A stretch of 64,000 nt of DNA from Allacma fusca (taxonomy: Eukaryota; Arthropoda; Collembola; Symphypleona; Sminthuridae): contig OX359245.1 of the NCBI GenBank assembly GCA_947179485.1, positions 55,105,067 through 55,169,066 of the forward strand, given 5' to 3'. The translations under genes and the position numbers were made by a program. Shown here piece by piece: positions 23,557 to 33,257 of the stretch (positions are counted from its first letter, which is position 1; each line of letters starts with the position of its first letter). The notes beneath the pieces are model-generated. The model did no database searches. It saw only the letters and a list, made by a program, of their open reading frames with translations, and was not told the origin of the DNA.

Positions 23557-23864
23557 AGGGAGTTTGTACAACAATTGCCTCGCCAATACTTATAGAACTT
23601 ATGTAACTTATAGCATCAAAGTGACGTCAATTTCGCTGGTCACGTGACAGCTACGTCACTTTGCCTCAAGTATAAAACTTATAAGCTTGCTCTATAAGTT
23701 TCAGTCTTTTCGTGCGGAGTGAGTCCCTCCAACGTTTAAAGCTTGCCTGGACTTATGTTTGGCGCTAACTCTTACACGCATCGAGTAGAACTTATGGAGT
23801 TAAACTTATAAATGTGCGTATAAGTTTTATAAGTTTGGAGCGCAGAAGTTTGTACAAACTCCCT
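23557..23864. mobile_element. 308-bp MITE nested in the hAT copy
   Basis: The ends AGGGAGTTTGTACAA and TTGTACAAACTCCCT are perfect 15-bp inverted repeats. The unoccupied site in the sister hAT copy (about 2534) reads GTCATTAATTGACC, so the insertion duplicated ATT or ATTA (3-4 bp). The interior is rich in ACTTATA and TATAAGT words on both strands. The superfamily is uncertain. A 3-bp duplication would suit PIF/Harbinger. Confidence 0.8.
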
Positions 23865-24360
23865 ATTAATTGACCCATCCATACGCGCGAAAATCGTATC
23901 GCAATGTTTGTCCATTGCGAGAGCAAAGGATTTCTAGATCAATAAATTTCTATCGAAATGGAAAAGCATTTCGATACGATTTTCGCGCGTATGGATATGC
24001 ATGGGTCAACGTTTGATGGGAAGAAGCCGTGGGTAATAAACCATTCACTAAAGAGACTTTTTGGGTGATTCTAGAGTATATTTTTATTGTGTCCATCCTT
24101 GCTTAGCGGTTGATTTGAATGCATTGCGAAATCCCGATTTCACTTTGCCCTTTGCCTTGTCGATTCGAATTCAACCTTCAACGGCAACAAAAGTATCGTA
24201 ACAGCGGCTTTAAATATTTTCATGTTAAAAGCTTTTAGCTCTTGTAACTTACACGCATCGCTTCGAGCGTGTTTAAGCAAATTTTTAAATTTTTAAATTT
24301 AGTTTAATTTTTAAGCTGGGTAGAATTATTAAATTAGTGAATTGTATTTAATTCTTCATT

Positions 24361-24432
24361 ATGAAAATGTCAAGCACGCCTGATATCCGCAGTTTCTTTT
24401 TGAAGCAAAGACGTGTGTCAAAGGAGCAGTAG
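24361..24432 (+). pseudogene. Remnant hAT transposase N-terminus, copy 2
   Basis: A 23-codon frame beginning MKMSSTPDIRSFF and stopping at the same TAG as the copy at 2966-3037. Confidence 0.45.
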
Positions 24433-24699
24433 GTTAAGCACGAACTGAAACGATAGAAGCGAACCCAGGTCTCGAAATACACCGAAATCGGATCAAGCCT
24501 AATTGACAATCTGGTCCAAAATCGTTCAAATTTGATGGAATCGTAAAACGTGAAGAATAAAAAATCTGATACTCAGTTTGCAAAATTTGGTGCGTTTTAC
24601 ATTCGTGAATTGGATTTCCCATAGAATGTGTCATTTTATGTACGTTCTAATTATTGTTGCCCCCCCTGGCCAATTCCTGGCTACGCGCCTGTGTCACCT

Positions 24700-25168
24700 A
24701 TAGCCGTAACTAAATAACCCATATTTTAAAATAAATACTTGGGCTGTTGGACAGGGTAAAGATGCAAATTCCTTACTTTTAATTGGGTTAATGGCAATAT
24801 TATTAACTGGGTAGGTACTTTTTTTTATTAACGCTCCGTTCGGTAATTAAGTGTTGTATTCCTCCCATAGGGTATTTGAGTAATTTAAACAGACATACCC
24901 GATGGATCTGGAGGCAACAAATCTCATTCAGATCATTGTACACAGGGCACAATGTTTACGTTCAAGTTGATAATTCTTAAATGTGTATATTGGCAAAATG
25001 ACGAATAAACTTGTTTGAATTGCTATAGTCTGCTGTTTTTCATCCTGGGCACGCACATATGTATATGTATATTTTCAATCGCAATTTGAAATATCCTTTA
25101 AAATACAAGGTAAACTTGGTCAACGGAAGTAGTTGTACTGTAATACTTACTACGTACTTTGTTCAGAA
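24700..25168. other. Upstream region of receptor A2
   Basis: No gene. Unlike A1, no clear TATA plus initiator pair at the right spacing was seen. Confidence 0.35.
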
Positions 25169-26382
25169 ATGTGTTCGTCGCTTGTGAAAAAGTACATGTA
25201 CAAACCATTTATATTAAATCAGTACTTGTGCGTCGTACCCTACGAATGGAATCCTGATGAACAGTGTTTTTCTTACACAACTTCCTTTTATCGAAAATGT
25301 CGGTGGTTTTTAAACATTCTAGTTCTAGCGGGCTACGAATCCTTTTTGTTCCTGCAATTGGTAAATCCAGACGAAACAAAAAGAGGGTCAAGTCTGCATC
25401 CAGTTGTGATTCTCCTTGCTGCTTTTGTATTATTAACATTATGCTTTCAGCTTACACTTGTGATTAGTGGAACAGATTATCCTTGTCTGGTTAAACGCAT
25501 GAATAATTTTTTGGAATCATGGCGAGGTAAAAATTCAAATTACATTATACTGTATTATGCAATGATACGATGGATATTTTACTAATTTTGTTTACTAAAT
25601 GTGTAGAAAACTACCCAATACGTCCCACTTCAAAACCCAAGTACTTTGAACTTTTCGATGACTTTTGCGGTGTATTTTTACCTCTGGTTTATTACAGTGC
25701 CATGGCATTAATAGCTTCAAGCAATATCATTGTGATAGCCATGCCTGATATTCCTGTTTTGTTCACATCACTGGCAAACCAACCAGAAAATCTACCCTTG
25801 GTTGCTCATTGTATTCAAGCTTTATTGGAAATGTATATCCTGTTATCAATGGGAACTACTTTACTTGCCACAACTTTCCCATCGGTTCCGTGGATGTTTT
25901 ATGAAGTCGAAATTCTAGAACAACTTGCTTACGACAATTGGACCAAGAAGGCAGAAAGGAGTGCTCGTGATTTTCTAAAGATTTATAGGGAATTCAATGT
26001 TCTTCAAAAGGAAGCCCAATGTTTCTTTGGTCCTATCGTTTTGCCAAGTTTTCAGATTTGTGCGATGATAATTGCGACATACTCAATTTATGGAGCAATC
26101 CGATTGCACGGAATTATCATCATTTTTCTTGGCTTTCTAGGTTTCATTGTTCTGCTAACTCTATTAGTTGGGTTTACACGTTTTGGTCATGTATACATGC
26201 ATTCATTAGATGCCTTGGAAGGATGGAAAGTGAATTGTCGGGATAAAAGATTTACCAAAATTCTTAAATCTTTTGCTCCTATAAGAATTCGGTTTCAGAA
26301 CCAGTATTATGCTGATCCTGGTCTCGTGTTGACAATTTTTGCCACAATATTTCAAAGTGTTGTTAACTTATTGGTCATTTAA
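25169..26382 (+). CDS. Chemosensory (gustatory-receptor-like) 7-TM protein, receptor A2
   Basis: Two exons, 25169-25526 and 25607-26382, joined in phase 1 (donor GTAAAA, acceptor TGTAG), give 377 residues. The ATG at 25169 was chosen because MCSSLVKKYMYKPFILNQYL aligns with the start of A1. Hydrophobic segments fit seven helices, ending with PGLVLTIFATIFQSVVNLLV. It shares with A1 the phrases VPYEW, NYPIRPTSKPKYFE (after the intron), IYREF, and RFQNQYYADPGLVLT. All visible codons are open and the splice sites are good, so it should be functional. It is the first gene of module 2. The expected role is ligand sensing in sensory neurons, by family inference only. Confidence 0.68.
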
Positions 26383-26512
26383 ATTTGAACGTTGTTGTTA
26401 TTTAAGAGATATACGTGAATACCTAATTTTCAACAGAGACCACGTTGCATGACTCAGATTGCTGTCATATAAGTTCTGAATTTAGTCCTGTCACGACATC
26501 CGAACTTTTGCA

Positions 26513-27390
26513 ACTTCTATTATTGGCTTTACGTACTACTTGCTATATTCATGTAATGTACATAAAGATATTACAGTATCTATTGTTTTAACACTAATAA
26601 GTTGTGGAAAATATGTTAATCTCTATTTTCAACGAAACTCATGTATTTTAAGAAAACATTTTTTGTTGGAAATTTTGTGGGGATTCGTTTGATTCACATA
26701 TCTTCATGCTTTGTCGAAAACAACAATCTGTGGGAGGACCTAAAAGGGCGTGGGAAGACGCTGGAAATAAAGTAACATAATTATTTCGATTGTAAATTTT
26801 TTACATTATTTTCATTATCGAACACGACCTGAAACTTTTATACTTTTGAGACTCCACTTACTGAAAAAGACAAAACTTTCATTCAATGTGCCACAAACAA
26901 ACCTGTCATTAGTATAGATGAATTCGCCTTTATAAGCCGCATTTATTTATGCAACCTTCTTGCTTTAACTTCTTGAGGTTAATTTCCTCAAACTTGCTTT
27001 TTTTGACGGGTCATGCCCATATTAATTAAATTGATAATTACTAAATTGCTCCCTGGAAATTTCATCAAATTTCCTTATAATGTTTGGCAAAAAAATTAAA
27101 TTCCGCATTGGAAGCTTATTTGGTTTTAATTAAATGAGTAATTATCTAAATGAGTACAAAACTTTTTTCGAATTGCAATACTTCACCATTTCATATGGAA
27201 TGCGTAATTAAATTACTATAGTAACTGGTTAGCAGTGACCGCAAATTTCAAGACGGAGCAAAATTACAACAAAGACTGGAAAACTAATCTTTGCGGAAAC
27301 CGTTTCATCTAAAAAAATTAAAACTTTATAAACCACAAGTGGACGGCTGTTACAAAAGTAGACAAAATGCACAATTACGTGGTTCAACTG
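26513..27390 (+). repeat. Duplicated non-coding block X, copy 2
   Basis: It matches the three joined pieces of 1238-6350 and has empty sites for both transposons found there. It ends about 40 bp before the CE2 exon-2 relic. No coding potential was seen. Confidence 0.7.
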
Positions 27391-28180
27391 TGTAAGCAAG
27401 TTTTTCTAATTTTTTGTTTTTTTAATGTACATACATGGACTGGTGTCAGGGACTGGTCAAAGTTTGGTCCGTAGTGTATGCAAGGAGATAATTATCGTAA
27501 TCCATTGAGGGCAGTCGGAGAAGAAGATTGTTTGTACCTGAATGTTTACACCACTCAAGTACTGAATTATTAGTACTTTTCAAGCTGCTCGTAGAAATTG
27601 AATTGTCATATTACTTAATGCATGTCCTAAGTACAATTTTATTACCAGGCGTCGTTTACCTTTGTACATAAAAATTGATATAGCAAATAGATATACATAA
27701 CCTTAAATATTAATTGAATGGTACTGATGTTTTACCACAATTTATTTTAGACTCATAAAATAGAGTTAACTATAGTGAAACAATGTGCATGTTTCCTGTA
27801 AAGAGACTTAGTTAGAGCAAAATTTCTCTGCTTGATTTTACTGTGAGAAACACTTTTATTTACCAATATGGTAAATGGAAAAGTGTCCAAATACGTTGTG
27901 GGTCCTTGAGAGGAAACGCTCAAACTGGGGTCAATTATCTCTGTAGATTTTTGGTGAGTAGAATAATAATAATCCACATCCATTTTCATCCCTCATAGTG
28001 GCACAAACTTTCAATCAATAATGGGGCAGCGTGTTTTAAGGAGAGCCGACAGTATTTCATTGTGTCAAAGTTGTGGAAAATTTCTTTGAAATCGCAGGCT
28101 TCAATCACAAATAAGTAAAGGTATAAAAGTTTCATGTTGTTCGCCATTGAAAACAAAACCGGCTTCTCCTACTACTGTGA

Positions 28181-29027
28181 AGGGATCGGAATAAAATTTT
28201 GTGGAAGCTTAGGTACTTGGCCGAAAGTCCCAACGAGACCAAAAATTTGGCCATCTCGCGCTGGTTTGTGCGGGAAATCGCACAGAAGTTTTAAATTCCA
28301 ATCTGTGAGCACAGGGTCTTTTTTTTCTATGTTTTCCCATGTTAAATCCCATAAGAAATTGTCGTTTTTGGAAGTCGATGCTGTTTTATATGAATAGCAC
28401 GTTTATGACATGCATTCATCATACGTGGGGTCAGGTTAACCAATATTGATCACTACGATGTTGCTTGACTTGAGGTTGATCAATATTACTTACAACTGCC
28501 TGTTCTTGACCTTTGATTGACCAACATTGGTCAATCAAATCAGTCAATCAATTAGTTTTTTGGCCTCAGGTTGGCTCATATTAATCCTTTGTGTTACTTG
28601 ACCTCAGATTGACCAATATTTGTCAAAGCTACCTTCTTGACCTTCGAATTAACAATAACGGTAACAATTAAATTTTTGGCCTGAGACTGACCAATGTTGG
28701 TCACAACAGGTTTCTTGGCCAATCTGTGGCCAAGAAACCGATTGTGACAAAAATTGGTCAATCTGTGGCCAAGAAACCGATTGTGACAAAAATTGGTCAA
28801 TCTGTGGCCAAGAAACCGATTGTGACAAAAATTGGTCAATCTGTGGCCAAGAAACCGATTGTGACAAAAATTGGTCAATCTGTGGCCAAGAATGTTTGCT
28901 CACGAATTCGAATTTAAAACTTCTGCGGGATTTCCCGCGCAAACCCGGGCGAGATGTCCCAAACTTTTGGTCTAGCTGGGGCATTGGTCCAGGTACCTAA
29001 TTTCCCACAAAATTTCATTTTGATCCC
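28181..29027. mobile_element. Foldback-type element with about 130-bp inverted arms
   Basis: The left arm (28181-28310) and right arm (28899-29027) are inverse complements at roughly 75 percent, starting GGGATCGGAAT and ending GATCCC. The centre holds tandem repeats in both orientations (28430-28892). Long arms plus inner tandem repeats are typical of foldback elements. It lies in the intron between CE2 exon relics 4 and 5. The CE1 intron at that point has no such sequence. Confidence 0.7.
28716..28892. repeat. 39-bp tandem repeat, about 4.5 units
   Basis: The unit starts TTGGTCAATCTGTGGCCAAG. Four units are almost identical. Upstream (28430-28715) are diverged units in the opposite orientation, so the array is head-to-head. 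Because the period is a multiple of three, it is open in several frames. These frames are not genes. There are no spacers, so it is not a CRISPR array. Confidence 0.88.
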
Positions 29028-29466
29028 GAGTTGACATGGGGCGAGGGTTTCTCGTAAGTGTTTACTATTTTGTAGACCTATTTCAAATTACAATTTCACA
29101 AAGTGGCACATTGCTAATGGAGGACCACTTCCGTTTGTGAAACCTAATTTTGAAAATATTGGAAAAACCATGGGGCGCCATGACACCACGGAATCTGTAT
29201 TGCTGGCAGATTGTCTTCGAGGAGTTGACTCTAAGGAGCTGGTTATGTTCCAAGGATCTTCCAAACTTTATGAACCAATAGTGGAAACTGTTTCAGAAAA
29301 TGAGATGGAAACCGGTGTGTTTATTTCTGCGTCAACAATGAAGCTCATAAATGATGTTCATAACTATATCCAATGAAAGTGCCATGGCTCTTGGGAAACG
29401 TTTCAGCCAAAAAAATTGGTCTCAGCTTTGGGTACATGCCACAACTTTGTATTTACACTCATCATA

Positions 29467-30341
29467 CAGTGAATTTCCCATATAGTGGTTTCCTCTTAGA
29501 TGGCATTCCCTCTTTAGTGGCATCAAAAAACCCTCCCTAGAGGTTTGCAATGTTAAAGGTATACAGTATAGTGGCACCCGCTATAATGGTATTCCCTCTA
29601 TAATGGCACTATTAGGTGTTACGGTGGCTCAGACAATGCAAAATTATAATGGAAGTTGGCATAAAATTAGCTAGATAATGGCTACAAAAGTATAACATGA
29701 TGTAATAAAACCTGCGGGCGGTTAATAATGCTTATTTCGGTTGGTTCAATTTTAATTTCAAATGTTAATACAGTTTGATTATTATTGTGGTTTACTGACG
29801 CCCTGGTATGATTAGCTGGATTTACGGCATATGATCCGTGACTTAAGTTAAAACGAACAGTTATAACACAAATCATTGCCATCTTTGCCTTGGCTCACTT
29901 CTAATAAGTTTCAATTCGTGCTGGTTTTTTTAAATAAATTGAATTATTATATTGAAGATTTAAAATGACATTAAACAGACAGGCAAGAAAACCCTCATTG
30001 TGAAAAAGAGTACTCAGTGGAAGTAATTCCCATTGCCATAATTCCGGGATTTTGGTTTCTGGAATGGTGACATTGAAGTCGAAAAGTTTTTTACGACTAA
30101 TATTATTAATAGTATGAGGAAACCTAAAGTTACTGAACATCTTAAACTCAATGAAGCTTAGCATACCTCATAATTTTGAGTATTCTGTAAAAATAAATAA
30201 ATTTATAAATGCATTTAGTTACAGTTATTGTCTAAAAACATTAATAGTATATAGTTAACCATTAGTAACATATAGTGGCATCCCTATATAGTGGCAGGAA
30301 TTTGATACTCCCTTGGAAACCACTATATAGGAAATTCACTG
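29467..30341. mobile_element. Non-autonomous pogo-like element, 875 bp
   Basis: The left end CAGTGAATTTCCCATATAG and right end CTATATAGGAAATTCACTG form inverted repeats. TA is duplicated at 29465-29466 and 30342-30343. CE1 at about 16274 shows the empty TA site. The words TATAGTGG and TATAATGG recur near both ends. No transposase frame. It sits in the intron after CE2 exon relic 5. Confidence 0.82.
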
Positions 30342-30650
30342 TATACAACGCTACTCAACAATGATTCCTCTTTTAAAAGGAAAATGGGCAAACCACAATA
30401 CAAATGGGCATTCCAATATTATTTTATCTCCTAACAAGAGTATTCCATTATGAAAGTCAATTGATCGTATAAACTGAGTGTACGATATTTACCATAGCCT
30501 AGTAAACCGCAATTTCCTTGACAGATGTTGCTTAAAATAATTTCCACACTTCATCCAAGAAAGGGAAAAAATCAATGCGTTAAATGAAAACTGGGTTGAA
30601 GAAAGCAAGAGCGTTCTGGAGTTTCGGGAATTGCCTTCGGACGAGAAGCT

Positions 30651-30998
30651 TGTGACATGCCACTTTCGGGGGGAATTATGGTATGTGCACATATGAGCCT
30701 GTGTGCCAATAATTATGTATGTACGTAGATCAGTGAGCTACGAGAGGGGAATCTGGAATAAGCGATACCTTATGCAAGGATAGTTAATAATGCAGGTCTT
30801 TATTATAGAGTACTTAAGGTTGATGTTTACACTAGGGCGAGGACACACAGACTGAGGATTCAGCTGTGAGCTGGGCTTATATACCCAGTGTGTTACCTAC
30901 GAGGAGCGGGTAGCGAGGGAGTAAGATTATTAGGTGGCGAGTAACAATAAGCGGGGTAATGTATTACTTAATAAGCTAGGGTTTACATGTATGCCACA
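30651..30998 (-). repeat. 3' LTR of element 1
   Basis: 348 bp, ending in TG...CA style (plus strand TGTGACATGCC to ATGCCACA). On the minus strand it has a TATATAAG promoter word and an AATAAA signal downstream of it, the normal U3-R arrangement. Confidence 0.95.
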
Positions 30999-31009
30999 CC
31001 CCCACACTT
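30999..31009 (-). other. Polypurine tract of element 1
   Basis: On the minus strand AAGTGTGGGGG directly precedes the 3' LTR. It is short and interrupted by pyrimidines, but is in the required position. Confidence 0.5.
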
Positions 31010-32366
31010 ACATAACACTCACGTCCTCGTGAGATAATCAATAAGTATATAATATAACATTTATAATATAATATAAAACATTTATAAATTCTATTGAGCA
31101 GGTGCAATCTAATTTTAACAATTATTATTAGCGAGTAAATTCATAGGTAAATAAATTCATTATAATATAAGTATAATTAAGTAATAATTCATTAGCTAGA
31201 AAAATACATCAGCGAGATAATATTAATAAGTAATCTTAAAGTAAATCTATATTTCTAAAATTCATATTTCTAAAGCGAGATAACTAGTGTCAAGTCAATT
31301 GGAATTAGATAATCATATTGGGTCATAAGTAAAAAGAGAAAGAAAATATATTATTGCGAGAAACATTTGTATTATACTTCGAGCGAGAGAGTTAAAATTT
31401 TGTATTCTTAAATTTTCAGTGGTTCATTCTTGTTCGTCTGTCTTGAATCATTCGGGAACTCCAATAGGCAACCTAAGGGTTGATGGCTGGTAAACCGACA
31501 GGAGAGATTAGTGTTAAGGAAGGTTAGGTAGGAATTGAGGAGTAGCATTTTGTATTGATTTTAAATGCTGGGTCACATTAGCAAAAGTTTGTTGATGAGT
31601 ATTGAGGAAATTTGAGATAGTTTTAAATGGTTGTATTTTCGAGTTGGTTTGAAATTTAGATTGTTCGCGAGAACTTCGTAGTGCTAATGGATGACCAGGT
31701 ACGAGTTTATAACGTTTTTGGGTAAGGAATATTAGGTAAGGAAGTCGGTGAGTCCAATTTTAGTGAGTTCCAAATGCTATAATTAGCAGGATTTCCATGT
31801 CCATTTCTTGAAGTTGAACAGATGATCTTGATAACTGGATATTTGCGAGTTCAAAGAAATAGAATGCTCATATAATACAAATGAATAGGTAGTTATACAA
31901 GTATTTAAACAAATATAATAATTGAAAGAAACATGGATTGACTGACTGTCGTTATTTTGCTGATTAGTTTAAAGTAGGTGGCTATTCCTTGACTAGTTTA
32001 GCATATTTAATTTTAAATCTATCAAGTAATTCTAAAAATAAATCAAAGCGAGTTGTTTACATTAATAATTATTAGCAGGTAAAAACAAAATATAGGTAAG
32101 TTGTTGTATAAATTAAGGAATAAGATTAGCGAGGAAATAAGTAGTTGTAGTAACAAAAGGAATGTAAAAATTAATTACATATATATGTACAGATATAATC
32201 TTTAAAATTATGAAATAATGTAATTAGATAATTAAAAAAAAATAAAAGTAATTATTTAAGCGAGTAAGCTACAGCGAGTTAAATTACTAATGTAAGCAAA
32301 TATAAATCAAAAATTCTACAAAATTTAACAAAAAACTTTTAGCAGGCTTCGTAAAGTGAGGTTTCA
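31010..32366 (-). other. Non-coding 3' region of element 1 with repeated GCGAG words
   Basis: About 1.35 kb, strongly AT-rich, no frame of note. By eye it has 11 GCGAG words on the plus strand (for example 31131, 31212, 31275, 31356, 31383, 32260, 32273), several GCAGG words, and no CTCGC on the plus strand. In the element's RNA they read CUCGC. Confidence 0.7.
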
Positions 32367-33257
32367 CTATTCGTGGTCACTGTCAGTGGAAGAATGACCA
32401 GTGAGAAATTCCGGCTCAGTTGCACTGAAGGTTCGGCTTTGCCGTCTTAGCAAGGAAGCGTGCATCTGGGAGGAGAGTCGGCGAGTACTCCTGGGAGCTT
32501 CTTCTGGTGTATCTTCTCCATGTTCTGGAGAAAAAATAGTGGCTTCTGTGTCCATGAACTCTTCGGGTGGGACCGAAGGGGAAGCTTCTGTTGAGCTGGA
32601 CTCCATTGGCTGGTCAGGAGGAGACACTTGACTTGACCCAACTGTGAAGAGGGGTTCGTCCACACATTTCTGTGGAGTGTGCTCCTTGGGCTGTAAAGCT
32701 AACCAGGGCTTTGGAGTGGGAGTTGGTATAGAAAACACTGCAGGAGGAAGATGTATCTCCTTTAACAAGGTTTGGGGTTTTGCAGGTATAACTTTTGGCA
32801 ATGGAAAAGCTTTCGGGGGGACTACTGAGTAGTCTTGAAATTGCATGGAAAGGGCTTCTCCAACTGGCCAGGGAACCATCTCGAGTTCATTAGTTTTGGA
32901 TGGCTTGACCATGTATTGGTAGCGTTCATAAGTCACGTTGGGTTTTAATTTCACTACCGTTGGAGCGGGTTTTGATGTTGCGGGTAATGTCTTTTTGGCG
33001 GGTAATTTACTTTCGGTAGTTTTGACCGGCGCTGTTGTTTTTACTGTAGCACTTGTTGATGGTAGTGCACTGTCACTAGGAAGGTCACTATCAACTGCTT
33101 TTAATTTTTTCGGTTTACAACTATCTGCAGGTTGTCTGATTTGTCTCTTGCGGGTTTCAAAAAATTGTTTATAATCTTTTCGAACTTCACCTCTAGGGCG
33201 AAGTCTACTTCTGATGGGAGTAGATCTGGCGGGTGTCTTTTCAGCTAAGTCTTTATA
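32367..33257 (-). CDS. Element 1 third ORF, Pro/Ser-rich protein of unknown function
   Basis: Open from the codon after a TAA at about 33258 to the stop at 32367, 296 codons, with no ATG before the YQYM Met about 115 codons in. It starts 10 bp before the end of pol and is in the -1 frame relative to it, so it may be reached by frameshifting or by a spliced message. The N-terminal part is basic (KTPARSTPIRSRLRPRG), the middle Lys/Thr/Pro-rich, the end acidic and Ser-rich. There is no hydrophobic segment, so it is not an envelope protein. No family was recognised. Confidence 0.6.
   Translation of the reverse strand, partial: YKDLAEKTPARSTPIRSRLRPRGEVRKDYKQFFETRKRQIRQPADSCKPKKLKAVDSDLPSDSALPSTSATVKTTAPVKTTESKLPAKKTLPATSKPAPTVVKLKPNVTYERYQYMVKPSKTNELEMVPWPVGEALSMQFQDYSVVPPKAFPLPKVIPAKPQTLLKEIHLPPAVFSIPTPTPKPWLALQPKEHTPQKCVDEPLFTVGSSQVSPPDQPMESSSTEASPSVPPEEFMDTEATIFSPEHGEDTPEEAPRSTRRLSSQMHASLLRRQSRTFSATEPEFLTGHSSTDSDHE

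Larger units (their letters stand above)
23255..24691 (+). mobile_element. Non-autonomous hAT element, copy 2, with a nested MITE
   Basis: Exact 8-bp target duplication TGTCACCT at 23247-23254 and 24692-24699. It matches the element at 2246-3302 along its length. The first base is G instead of C (GAGGCGCGTAGCC). It is longer because a 308-bp MITE sits at 23557-23864 and short segments around 24150-24310 are duplicated or inserted. It keeps the same truncated 23-codon transposase start. Confidence 0.88.

Noticed and set aside
28716..28892. CRISPR array
   Set aside because: The units follow each other directly without spacers, in an animal genome.
28594..28984. Overlapping long frames of repeated 13-residue units on both strands
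   Set aside because: They come from the 39-bp tandem repeat, whose period is a multiple of three. No start context or domain.
32401..33174. Plus-strand frames rich in Gly and Val
   Set aside because: Antisense of the Pro-rich third ORF of element 1.
32367..33257. Envelope gene of element 1
   Set aside because: No signal peptide, no transmembrane segment, no cysteine pattern.
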